Below, one piece after another: positions 23,499 through 32,838 of a DNA stretch of 64,000 nt. The stretch's first letter is position 1; every line of letters starts with the position of its first letter. The position numbers and the translations under genes are program-made. The notes below the pieces were generated by a model. That model worked only from the letters and a program-made list of their open reading frames with translations, was not told the DNA's origin and did no database searches. The stretch covers positions 3,430,001 through 3,494,000 of the forward strand of contig CP051247.1 in assembly GCA_017795105.1 (NCBI GenBank), read 5' to 3'. The stretch is from Planctomycetaceae bacterium (GTDB lineage Bacteria > Planctomycetota > Planctomycetia > Planctomycetales > Planctomycetaceae).

Positions 23499-25139
23499 TT
23501 ACAGTCCGAGCCATGGGAGCGGAGCTCCGGCGGGCGGAAGCTGAACGGTCTCAACGGCTGTGACGTCCGGGTGCTGCAGGATCTCGTCGATGACAGCCTG
23601 GTCGGGCTTCGAATCGAGGTTGATCACAGCGACCGAATCGCCACCGGGCTGCGTATTTTCGCGGCCCAGAGCCATATGGGCGATGTTGACATTGTGCTTG
23701 CCGAGAACGGTTCCGATCAGCCCGATCAGGCCGGGAACGTCCTTGTGGCGATAAATCAGCAGGGTGCCATCCAGGTAGGCGTCGAGCTGGAAGTCGTCCA
23801 GCAGCACCAGGCGGAGGTACTCGTGTCCGAACATCGTGCCGGCGGCTCGCAGCGTTCCCTGATCGGTCGAAACTTCGGCGACGATCATCGTCGAGAAGTC
23901 ACCGGCCTTCTTCGAGGTCTCTTCGCTGACGGGAATACCTCGTTCTTCGGTCAGCATGTTGGCGTTCACGATATTAATGCGATCGCCCAGAGCAGCCGAG
24001 AGGAGCCCCGAAGAGAACGACGAAGTCAGCAGGCGGGTGTGCTTGCCGGCGGCGTCGCCCCGATAGTGGATTTCGGCACTGCGGATGCCTTCGCCGTGAG
24101 TTTGCTGAGCCAGCAGGAGTCCCAGGCGGTAAGCCAGATCGATGTACCGCTTCATGCCTTCCATTTCGGAAGCCGAAACCGGGGCCATATTCACCGCGTG
24201 GCGGACTTCGTTGCGGGTCAGGAAGCCGGCGATGATGTCGCTGGCTTCGACGGCAACCAGTTCCTGGGCTTCGTCGGTCGAAGCGCCCAGGTGTGGCGTG
24301 GTGAGAACGCCCGGCAGGCTGGTGAGGCGAGTGCTTTTCGGCGGCTCTTCGGTGAACACGTCGACGGCAGCTCCGGCGACGTGGCCCGACTCGACAGCGT
24401 CGGCGAGTGCGTCTTCATCGATAATGCCACCGCGGGCACAGTTGATGATCCGAACGCCCTTGGGCATCTTGGCGATTCGCTCGGCGTTAATAACGTTGCG
24501 GGTTTCTTCGGTCAGCGGCGTGTGCACGGTGAGGAAATCGCAGTGCGGGATGAGTGCATCGATTTCCCGGTGCAGTTCGACGCCGAACTCGCCGGCTCGT
24601 TCTGCCGAAATGAACGGATCGTAGCCGAGCACCTTCATGTCGAGTCCACGGCAACGCTGTGCCACGGCCAGGCCGACTCGGCCCAGTCCAATGATGCCGA
24701 TCGTCTTGCCGGCCAGCTGAGTTCCCGTGAACAGCTTCCGCTCCCATTTGCCTTCTTTCATGCTGGCGGCAGCCGGAGCGATGTTCCGGGACAGGGCCAT
24801 CATCATGGCGATGGTGTGCTCAGCGGTGCTGATTGTGTTCCCGCCGGGGGTGTTCATGACCACGATCCCCTGACGGGTCGCGGACGGGATATCGATGTTA
24901 TCGACGCCGACACCAGCCCGAACGATCGCCTTGAGGCGACGCTGTCCTTCCAGGACCTCAGCGGTCAGCCGCGTTCCACTGCGAATCACGATCCCGTCAG
25001 CTTCCTGCAGCTCTTCGCGGAGCTGCTCGACGGTCAGTTTGGGATCGGTTTTGTTGACCAACTCAATTTCCGGGTTCTCCTGGAGAACAGCCAGGCCGGC
25101 AGCGGACAGAGAATCGGTCACCAGGACACGGTGTAGCAC
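23499..25139 (-). CDS. serA: D-3-phosphoglycerate dehydrogenase
   Basis: The 546-residue enzyme makes 3-phosphohydroxypyruvate, the first step of serine synthesis. It has the long form: a 2-hydroxyacid dehydrogenase core (NAD motif GIIGLGRVG near residue 150, catalytic Arg in NCARGGIIDEDAL, His in TTPHLGAS), then the intervening allosteric-substrate-binding region (about 320-450) and a C-terminal ACT domain (about 470-546, DVPGLIGLIGTVLGKHNVNIAHM). The ACT domain suggests serine feedback. A gene for a small charged protein lies 88 nt upstream, and a terminator follows. Confidence 0.97.
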   Translation of the reverse strand: MLHRVLVTDSLSAAGLAVLQENPEIELVNKTDPKLTVEQLREELQEADGIVIRSGTRLTAEVLEGQRRLKAIVRAGVGVDNIDIPSATRQGIVVMNTPGGNTISTAEHTIAMMMALSRNIAPAAASMKEGKWERKLFTGTQLAGKTIGIIGLGRVGLAVAQRCRGLDMKVLGYDPFISAERAGEFGVELHREIDALIPHCDFLTVHTPLTEETRNVINAERIAKMPKGVRIINCARGGIIDEDALADAVESGHVAGAAVDVFTEEPPKSTRLTSLPGVLTTPHLGASTDEAQELVAVEASDIIAGFLTRNEVRHAVNMAPVSASEMEGMKRYIDLAYRLGLLLAQQTHGEGIRSAEIHYRGDAAGKHTRLLTSSFSSGLLSAALGDRINIVNANMLTEERGIPVSEETSKKAGDFSTMIVAEVSTDQGTLRAAGTMFGHEYLRLVLLDDFQLDAYLDGTLLIYRHKDVPGLIGLIGTVLGKHNVNIAHMALGRENTQPGGDSVAVINLDSKPDQAVIDEILQHPDVTAVETVQLPPAGAPLPWLGL

Positions 25140-25227
25140 AGGATAAACTCCCTAATGGTAGGACTATCAATAGCTGAAGGTGAATTGTCGTTGGATCGGC
25201 ACACGCGGAACGTCCGCGGGGCGACGG

Positions 25228-25716
25228 TTAATCGTCGTCGTCGTCGCTGCCGCCGAGATCATCGGGCTCATCGTCTCCGAGATCGTCATCGTCGGAATCA
25301 TCGGAGTCGTCGAATTCGGCCTCATCGGTTTCGGCTTCGTTCGTTTCTTCGTCTGGCACATCCGCGACGTCATCATCGGTGGCGGCGTCGGTCGGAATGG
25401 GGGCGGCTCCGGACAGAAGCTCTTTGACCGGCTGCAGGAAGTAGGTCCGCTTGCCTTTGGACTTCAGCTGTTCGAGGCGTTCTTCGGCCTCGGCCCGCTG
25501 GTCGTAGGGGAAACGAGCTTCTTCGCGCAGCGTGGCCGTGTAGATCACCCAGACGAGACGCTTGCGTTCCGGAGTGGTGTCCTTCGTCCGACGGCTGGTT
25601 CGTTTGGCCGCGGCCTTTTTCTTCTTCTTGGCCTTCTTAGCTTCTTTTGGGGCGACCTGTTCTGCCGCCTCAGCCTGTCTTCTCAGCTCCAGGCGACTGG
25701 CTGTCTTGCGAGGCAT
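25228..25716 (-). CDS. Bipolar-charge protein of unknown function
   Basis: The 162-residue protein has a strongly basic N-terminal third (lysine runs at about residues 25-45), a compact middle of about 55 residues that looks folded (LVWVIYTATLREEARFPYDQ, then AEERLEQLKSKG and YFLQPVKEL), and a tail made almost only of Asp and Glu. The start at 25716 is chosen because AGGAAA precedes it and the upstream extension of the frame is not protein-like. It may bind nucleic acid or basic partners, but nothing fixes this. It is upstream of serA on the same strand. Confidence 0.65.
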   Translation of the reverse strand: MPRKTASRLELRRQAEAAEQVAPKEAKKAKKKKKAAAKRTSRRTKDTTPERKRLVWVIYTATLREEARFPYDQRAEAEERLEQLKSKGKRTYFLQPVKELLSGAAPIPTDAATDDDVADVPDEETNEAETDEAEFDDSDDSDDDDLGDDEPDDLGGSDDDDD

Positions 25717-26467
25717 CTTTTGTTTCCTATCGAGGCCGCGGTACCGTGCGGCCGTTCCGGTCTTCACATCAATACACTGCCTGGACCGGCAGCGGGTTTG
25801 AAAGCGTTGGCTGCTGGTCGGCGTTCCGGGCCTGAGATGCTGGCGAACCTGCAAATTCAGGGAATCTGGGTCCGTTCTGGCTGAGTTCGCCTCGGATTTC
25901 CTGCTCCGGTTCCTCAATCCATGCGAAGCATGGACGGCGGCGAGAGCCGCACGGATGGCGGATTTCGCGCTCACATCATCCCGTTCACGAGGCCACGCGC
26001 TGAGAAGAATAGCTGTTTCGCGGCCGATATTCCACCGAATGGTCGCGGAATGAACAGGCTTTACGTCAATCGCTGGTGAAATTGGGAGGTTCGAGCAAGG
26101 CGGGGGACCGGTTCGACCGCTCACTTCGGCCCCTCATGACCCCGGCGCCAGAGTTCTTGCCGGATTTTCCCCCGAAATAATCAGAATAATTTGTCTAAAC
26201 GATACAGATCGTCCGATCAATAGAACAGAACTGCTGCGCGGCACGGAGTCTATGTATTTCTCATCGACTCCAAACCTGGGGCAGTCCTCCTCAGACAGGA
26301 AGTTTGAGTGTTTCGTCGTCGGGCATCAGGACGATATCCCCCGACGACGGTTCCTTTCCGGCAAGAGCCGAACAATCAGCATCATTCATTCACCGATCCC
26401 ACACTGATGTGGGGCCTGGCCTCTCCCGCTCCGGGAGAACAGCAATTGGACACGGAGGTACACCCTA
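25717..26467. other. Long intergenic region with a hairpin leader
   Basis: These 751 nt lie between divergent genes and have no protein-like frame. At 26314-26349 CGTCGTCGGG and CCCGACGACG form a perfect 10-bp stem with a 16-nt loop, about 120 nt before the BON-protein start; it could be part of its 5' leader. An AT-rich stretch at 26175-26200 may contain a promoter, but no clean -35/-10 pair is visible. Confidence 0.45.
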
Positions 26468-27640
26468 ATGCCTATCAACAGCAAATGGATCCTGACGTTG
26501 GGGATCCTCGCCATGTCTCCGACAATGGCGAAGGGAGGGCCGTTCGGCTTGCCTAACCCCTTCAAATCCCCAGCTAAGCCTGAGACTCAGGCAGCTCCTG
26601 CCACTTCGAACAATCAGGAAGTGGCCAATCAGATCGCTGCCGCTCTCACGCAGGCCCGCCTCACCGGCTACGATATTAATATCGAGTACCAGAACGGTGT
26701 GGCCACACTTTCGGGCATGATTCAGGATGCCCAGCAGAAACAAAAAGCCACGGAAGTCGCCCAGTCGGTTGCAGCCGTCTCTCAGGTCGACAACCGCATG
26801 GGACTGATCAACGCCGGATCGGCCACCCCGATTCAGCAGGTCGCCCATCAGGCTCCGACTCAGCGTCCGGTCGTCGATCAGGCGGCGTTCGAAGCTCCTC
26901 AGTCTGCTCCAACGGTTTCGCCGATTCAGCAGGTTGCAGGAACCGCTCCGAAGGCTGCACCGTCTGGTGACGACAAGGCTCGTAACCAGGCAACCGCCAA
27001 CCAGATCGCTTACGCTCTGCGTGACAGTGGTGTTTCGGGCTACGACATCGAAATCAGCTACAAGAATGGCGTCGCCTCGCTGGCTGGCGTCGTTGGGACT
27101 CCCGAACAGCGTGAATACGTGAGCTCGGTCGTCTCCCGAGTTCCCGGCGTGCAGAACGTCGATAACCAGCTGCAGGTCAATCAGCCGGTCATGCAGACCG
27201 CTGCTTACCAGCCAGCTCTGGTTCCGAGCGAAGCTCCGGCTGATGGTGGACAGCCTGGCCCGGGTGGCTACCCCGGTGCAGGGCATCCTGGCCCTTATGG
27301 TATGGTTCCTCCGGGACCTGGTGGTCCGGCTCCTATTGCACCGCCTCCGACCATGGGACATCCTGGTCCGGGGCCTGTGAATCCGGTCTACAACCAGCCT
27401 TACCTGCCAGATCACGCCTGGCCAACTTACGCTGCTTACCCGAACTACGGTGCCGTGACGTATCCGAAGCAGTACTCGGCTAGTGCCTTCCCTTACATTG
27501 GACCGTTCTACCCCTACCCGCAGGTTCCGATGGGATGGCGTAGCTCGACCCTGGAATGGGACGACGGCGAGTGGCAGCTGAAGTTCAGCCCACAGACCGA
27601 CCGCTGGTGGTGGTTCATGAATCCGAAGAACTGGGACTAG
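26468..27640 (+). CDS. Secreted protein with two BON domains
   Basis: The 390-residue protein starts with a short signal peptide (cleavage near AKG, residue 21-23). Two BON domains follow (about residues 48-112 and 178-240), each with the GYDIxIxYxNGVAxLxG core and a V-pxVxxVDNxL end. BON domains bind membranes or lipids. A Pro/Gly-rich linker leads to a C-terminal block rich in aromatic residues (PYPQVPMGWRSSTLEWDDG, then WWFMNPKNWD), which I associate with planctomycete secreted proteins. GGAGGT precedes the ATG by 8 nt. A strong terminator follows, so it is probably monocistronic. Confidence 0.85.
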   Translation: MPINSKWILTLGILAMSPTMAKGGPFGLPNPFKSPAKPETQAAPATSNNQEVANQIAAALTQARLTGYDINIEYQNGVATLSGMIQDAQQKQKATEVAQSVAAVSQVDNRMGLINAGSATPIQQVAHQAPTQRPVVDQAAFEAPQSAPTVSPIQQVAGTAPKAAPSGDDKARNQATANQIAYALRDSGVSGYDIEISYKNGVASLAGVVGTPEQREYVSSVVSRVPGVQNVDNQLQVNQPVMQTAAYQPALVPSEAPADGGQPGPGGYPGAGHPGPYGMVPPGPGGPAPIAPPPTMGHPGPGPVNPVYNQPYLPDHAWPTYAAYPNYGAVTYPKQYSASAFPYIGPFYPYPQVPMGWRSSTLEWDDGEWQLKFSPQTDRWWWFMNPKNWD

Positions 27641-27702
27641 TCCTCCAGTTTCAGAACTCCAAGGCAGGTGTCGGCTGAACATAGCCGAATTGAATGATGC
27701 GG

Positions 27703-27734
27703 CACTTCCGACTCTCGGGTCGGAAGTGTTTTTT
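27703..27734 (+). terminator. Strong Rho-independent terminator
   Basis: CACTTCCGAC-N6-GTCGGAAGTG followed by six T, 62 nt after the BON-protein stop. Confidence 0.93.
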
Positions 27735-28499
27735 CGTGCGCGGAGGGGCCAACGTACAAAGCGGCTTTGTCAGGGGGCACAGGCATCTGAGTCGATGCCA
27801 ATGTCGGCAATTTCGCGGGATCATGATCCCAATGGTTGCCCTGATCGCCGTGCTATCAGACCGGCCCAGCCGTGGGAGAACGCACTGGCCGCTTGGCGTA
27901 AGGTGCAGCCCTCCTCCGTCTTTCTGGTGCCGATACTGTCTGCTGGTTGGACGGCCAATCCCGTACTCCCGCGTCTACGTCGCCCCCAAAAGAATCTTTC
28001 GGGCCCACTCCTAACGACGACAAACGAGCCTGTTGGCGAAATCGCCAGCAGCCAGGAATGCCCGTGCCATCGGCTGAGATTGATGGTGAAGTTCTTCGAA
28101 CGGTCGAACCTGGCGGGAGCTGTCGGAGTTCCACCTGTTTGGAAGGCTCAAACGGCTTTCGGCCGCGACGCCAGAGCGGTGATCGGCAAGGGCAGAAAGA
28201 CTCGGAAGGCTGACGTTCCGGCGGCGTGAGCTGCCCGCGGCGGAGTTGTGAATACGCGGCAGAATCGATGTGGCGGGAATTTCCGGTATCAGCGTCAAAA
28301 TCCGAATATTTTCACAAGAATGCCGTCCTGCACGTTCGATATCTAACACAGACTCGTACTGCATTTGGCTTCGAGTCAGATGACTTCAATAACAACCCCC
28401 CTCCCTTCACCTCGTTGGACCAGGGACTGGTCGTCACCACACGCGTCGGTCGATTTCTATTCAGTAAGTCGATCGCCCCAGGGATTCGGAGATGCGAAC
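27735..28499. other. Intergenic region, no convincing gene
   Basis: These 765 nt contain a long open frame (27690-28229), but its translation has no secondary-structure-like pattern, overlaps the terminator and shows no family. I see no repeats shared with the 29-kb island. Confidence 0.45.
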
Positions 28500-29084
28500 A
28501 TGATCAACTGGCGAAACATCCTCAGGCGGTCGGCCATGTGTATCATGCTGGCCGGGCTGGCTGTCTCGAACAGCGGATGTACTCTTTTCGGTGGCTTCAT
28601 GGGAACGGCGTTTCACCTCGCCCGTTTCTGGGAAACTACCCCACTGATTCCGGTGAACCCGTACTGGAGTCAGAAAATTGAAGACAAATACTGGGAAGAA
28701 GAACGGTACGACAAAGTGCCGATTCTCGATCCGGTCGAAGGCGAGAACGCCCCGATCTTCTGCCTCGATCCTCCGTCTCCGGACGAAGTGATGCGGGCTC
28801 TGCCGGATAACACCGGCGGCGGGGTCTGGTTCCTGGCCGAAACGCACCGCAATAACGTGCGAATCACCATCGAACCGATTGTGGACCGCCTCGACGAGTG
28901 CCGCTACTTCCCGATGGTTGGACCGGCTCGACTTCACCACTGCCACTACAAGTGCACGGTGTTCTTCGATGAGACCCTGATCAGCACCTGGCCGATCCCG
29001 TTCTCTCACACCGAAGCGGTTGAAGAAGTCGTCTACGTCGACCACGATCACCTGATCCGCTGTGCCGGACCAGTGACCGACTAA
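28500..29084 (+). CDS. Lipoprotein of unknown function
   Basis: The 194-residue protein has a lipoprotein signal peptide with the lipobox SNSGC (Cys near residue 26). The rest is soluble, with several His and Cys residues (HHCHYKC near residue 145, VDHDH near the end), which could suggest a metal site, but this is only composition. The start at 28500 has GGAG 8 nt upstream and yields the signal peptide directly; the 45-codon upstream extension of the frame is discarded. A terminator follows. Confidence 0.72.
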   Translation: MINWRNILRRSAMCIMLAGLAVSNSGCTLFGGFMGTAFHLARFWETTPLIPVNPYWSQKIEDKYWEEERYDKVPILDPVEGENAPIFCLDPPSPDEVMRALPDNTGGGVWFLAETHRNNVRITIEPIVDRLDECRYFPMVGPARLHHCHYKCTVFFDETLISTWPIPFSHTEAVEEVVYVDHDHLIRCAGPVTD

Positions 29085-29115
29085 GCAACACGGGCACAAT
29101 CATTGTCGCATCTCG

Positions 29116-29155
29116 AAACAGGCGGGCGTCCCACGACGTCCGCCTGTTTTCGTTT
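29116..29155 (+). terminator. Rho-independent terminator
   Basis: AAACAGGCGG pairs with CCGCCTGTTT across 14 nt, followed by TCGTTT; 32 nt after the lipoprotein stop. Confidence 0.85.
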
Positions 29156-29173
29156 GCGCGCATCCAAATGAAA

Positions 29174-29199
29174 GCTGGGATAGCGAAGCGTATCCCAGC
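29174..29199 (+). repeat. REP palindrome, forward
   Basis: GCTGGGATA-N8-TATCCCAGC, identical core to the copies around the RAYT. It begins a roughly 90-bp unit repeated with about 15 changes at 29473-29562. Confidence 0.92.
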
Positions 29200-29317
29200 G
29201 AAGGGACGTCGAGTGATTTGTTCTCGCTTTGCTCAATATGCCCCGGTCGAATGGATGCCCGTGCCAGCCGGGCCACCCGCGTCTAATGCTGATCCAGCCT
29301 GCATGCCTCCGTTCAAA

Positions 29318-29396
29318 GAACCGACCTCTTAACCCGAAACGTCAGTGAGGGACCTACCTCAAAACCGAATCGCCCTCGCTCACGCGTCGGGTTGAA
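29318..29396 (+). repeat. 'AACCCGAAACGTCA' dispersed repeat, copy 1
   Basis: GAACCGAC-n-TCTTAACCCGAAACGTCA, a GAGGGACC block, then CCCTCGCTCACGCGTC. The same series of blocks recurs at 29803-29880. Confidence 0.75.
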
Positions 29397-29472
29397 ATAA
29401 GCAAGTTCGCAGCCTCGGATAAGCCAATGGCATCCCAATAAATGGACCGCAGTTAATTCAACCACCGTGTCG

Positions 29473-29498
29473 TCTGGGATCGCGAAGCGTATCCCAGC
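29473..29498 (+). repeat. REP palindrome, forward, slightly diverged
   Basis: CTGGGAT, a C in place of A, GCGAAGCG, then TATCCCAG. The AAATGGACGTCGA extension after the core is kept. Confidence 0.85.
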
Positions 29499-29550
29499 AA
29501 ATGGACGTCGAATGGTCTGTTCTCGCTCTGCTCATCAAGACCAGGTCGAA

Positions 29551-29705
29551 TGGGTGGCCCGTCCGCTACTGCGGGCGGGTCGCGTCAGCGACAAGAGGCT
29601 GCGCCATTCGCGCGTTGTACCGGAATCGTGCGGCTCTCGTGGACATCTCGCACATGGCGCGGCCTCTTGTGACTTCGTCACCCGCCCGTTCCGGACGGGC
29701 CACCC
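29551..29705. repeat. 155-bp near-perfect inverted-repeat element
   Basis: The outer arms are TGGGTGGCCCGTCCG (29551-29565) and CGGACGGGCCACCC (29692-29705). The inner arms of about 35 nt (29572-29607 and 29654-29688, both ending in GCGCCAT or its complement) pair with few mismatches. A single transcript would fold into a long hairpin. Related elements lie at 18320-18388 and 18435-18576. Confidence 0.8.
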
Positions 29706-29748
29706 GCCTGATGAAACTCCGCACTGCTAGCACGTGGAACACGGTTTT

Positions 29749-29780
29749 GCTGGGATACGCCTTCGGCTATCCCAGCCTAC
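29749..29780 (-). repeat. REP palindrome, inverted
   Basis: GCTGGGATAC, CGCCTTCGGC-type loop, TATCCCAGC and CTAC. With 29473-29498 it makes a second BIME-like opposed pair. Confidence 0.9.
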
Positions 29781-29802
29781 TTTTGAGCCGCACTCAGAAC
29801 GA

Positions 29803-29880
29803 GGAACCGACGTCTTAACCCGAAACGTCAAGGAGGGACCCGCGCCAACCACCCTCGCTCACGCGTCATTGAGTTAAGCA
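29803..29880 (+). repeat. 'AACCCGAAACGTCA' dispersed repeat, copy 2
   Basis: Matches the blocks of 29318-29396 (TCTTAACCCGAAACGTCA, GAGGGACC, CCCTCGCTCACGCGTC). It ends 18 nt from the stop codon of the FloA-like gene. Confidence 0.75.
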
Positions 29881-29897
29881 GGGCTGCGGACAGCGGC

Positions 29898-30299
29898 TCA
29901 ACGTCCGTGGACACCCGGGACTTCAAATATGCCCGTGGTCCGTTCTTCGAAGTCGGCCTGGACGATCTCGTCCCACTTCACATCGAGGCCCTCTTCGCGC
30001 GCCTTCTTCAAAGTCAGAATGGCCCGCTCCACATTCACGCCCTGAATATAAGCGGATTCAATTCGGGAGGCCGAGACCGGCACGCCGCACTGAGCCGACA
30101 TGCAGGTCCAGCGGATGATCTCTTTCGCTGGTGAGCGTCGCAGCTTCATTCCGACGACCTGAATGAAGCTCACCTGGGCTCCGGAAAGGAAGGCCTGCAG
30201 CCAAAGCTGGAAGAGCGTCCCGAACAGGTAGATCGCCGACAGAAAAACCGCGAAAAGCAGTGCTCCGAAAGCGAGCAGAATGACGAACTTGGGGTCCAT
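29898..30299 (-). CDS. Short FloA-like (flotillin) protein lacking the SPFH part
   Basis: The 133-residue protein corresponds to the N-terminal third of FloA: a membrane segment (about residues 5-28), then the conserved QVSFIQVVGMKLRR block, and a helical part (IESAYIQGVNVERAILTLKKAREEGLDVKWDEIVQADFEER). FloA is normally about 330 residues and continues into the SPFH and coiled-coil regions that organise membrane microdomains; here the protein ends after a divergent GIFEVPGVHGR. It may be a natural short form or a truncated copy; the repeat island starts 18 nt after its stop. It lies 68 nt after pyrK on the same strand. Confidence 0.7.
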   Translation of the reverse strand: MDPKFVILLAFGALLFAVFLSAIYLFGTLFQLWLQAFLSGAQVSFIQVVGMKLRRSPAKEIIRWTCMSAQCGVPVSASRIESAYIQGVNVERAILTLKKAREEGLDVKWDEIVQADFEERTTGIFEVPGVHGR

Positions 30300-30367
30300 G
30301 GCAGAGAATCCCCCTGAAAGGTTCGAAGCAGGAAACGCGTCCGGCTACTCTATCAGGCGAAACTCGC

Positions 30368-31233
30368 TCAGGAAATGCTCTGCCAGAGAATATCGCCGGC
30401 CGGGAAGACAGGGCCTTCCATGCACGAGCGGCGGTAGTCCCATCCGTCTTCGGTCTTCACGGGTACCACACAGCTGAAGCAGGCCCCGAAACCGCATGCC
30501 ATCGGCGTTTCCAGCGACGCCCAGCAGGCGACGCCGAGTTCTTCACAGAGTGCGGAAACCGCCTGCATCATCCGCAGCGGGCCGCACGTGAGAACGGTGA
30601 TTCGGTCCTTCTCCCCGTTCTCCAGCATCGGTTTGAGGAGATCGGTCACGAGGCCATGATGTCCCTCGCTGCCATCTTCAGTGCAGATCTGAATATCGAG
30701 GTCGTTCAGATCGGAAAGGTCGTCCATATTGGCCCGAAAGCGACTCGTGCGGACACCGTAAATCAGCGACGCCTTTTCCGCTTTGATTCCCTGCCGAGAC
30801 TCCGTTCCGTACTGCTTACCGAGCAATGCTTCCCGCGAAACCGCCACGAACGGTGTATAGCCAATTCCGCCGGCGACCTGAATCAGATGCCCGGTTTCGA
30901 CCTGCGGAAACCCGTTTCCGAGCGGTCCCCAGATCTCGATCTCCTGCCCCGGCTGCAGATCTTCCATCAGGCCGGTCATCTTGCCGACGACATGGAAGCC
31001 AACATCAATCCCAACCGGCTTGCCATCGGCTTCGTAGGTGTCGTACAGAGCGAAAGGGCGTCCCAGAAGCGGATCGGTGCGGTCGGGACAACGCAGCATG
31101 AAGAACTGGCCCGGCAGAATCGCGGCGGCGATTTCGGGACATTCCAGCCGCACGCGGTAATTCTCATCCGAAAGCGGATCGAGGGAAATCACTCGCGCCA
31201 GCGACTGGCAGGCATTGTTCTCACAGGTGGGCA

Positions 31234-31234
<1 letters not shown>
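30368..31234 (-). CDS. pyrK: Dihydroorotate dehydrogenase electron-transfer subunit (PyrK) family
   Basis: The 288-residue protein has an FAD-binding ferredoxin-reductase domain (LLGRPFALYD for FAD; VAGGIGYTPFVAVS for the pyridine nucleotide) and a C-terminal [2Fe-2S] site (ACGFGACFSCVV and RRSCMEG). In type 1B DHODH this subunit passes electrons from dihydroorotate to NAD. Its ATG overlaps the lpdA stop by one base (TAATG), so the two are translated together. No pyrD is in the window, and the position in a pyruvate dehydrogenase operon raises the possibility of another redox partner. Confidence 0.85.
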
Positions 31235-32658
<1,424 letters not shown>

Positions 32659-32739
32659 CGTGGTTCCTCTCCGCAGCAGCCGAAGCCGGCGGTCTCATCG
32701 ACACGGTTGTACTCGCGTCCGCGATCACATTCAGCCGAG

Positions 32740-32778
32740 GGTTGCCGTTGCAGGCTTGCCCAGCAGGCAACGGCAACC
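32740..32778. other. Perfect 12-bp hairpin between aceF and lpdA
   Basis: GGTTGCCGTTGC and GCAACGGCAACC are exact complements across a 15-nt loop. There is no T-tract on either side. It lies in the 180-nt aceF-lpdA gap and could be an mRNA processing or partial-termination site that tunes E3 versus E2 output (inference). Confidence 0.6.
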
Positions 32779-32838
32779 ACGTCGACTGACAGATCGTTGG
32801 ACGAACTGGTAGTGAATTCTAGTGAGGCGAAAGGCCGA

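Noticed and set aside
25717..26124. N-terminal extension of the bipolar-charge protein
   Set aside because: Composition is not protein-like and a good start with a ribosome binding site exists at 25716.
27690..28229. A 179-codon frame downstream of the BON gene
   Set aside because: It overlaps a strong terminator, lacks a ribosome binding site and its translation has no recognisable structure.
29174..29880. CRISPR array in the repeat island
   Set aside because: Repeats are palindromic, of several families and irregularly spaced; no cas gene is present.
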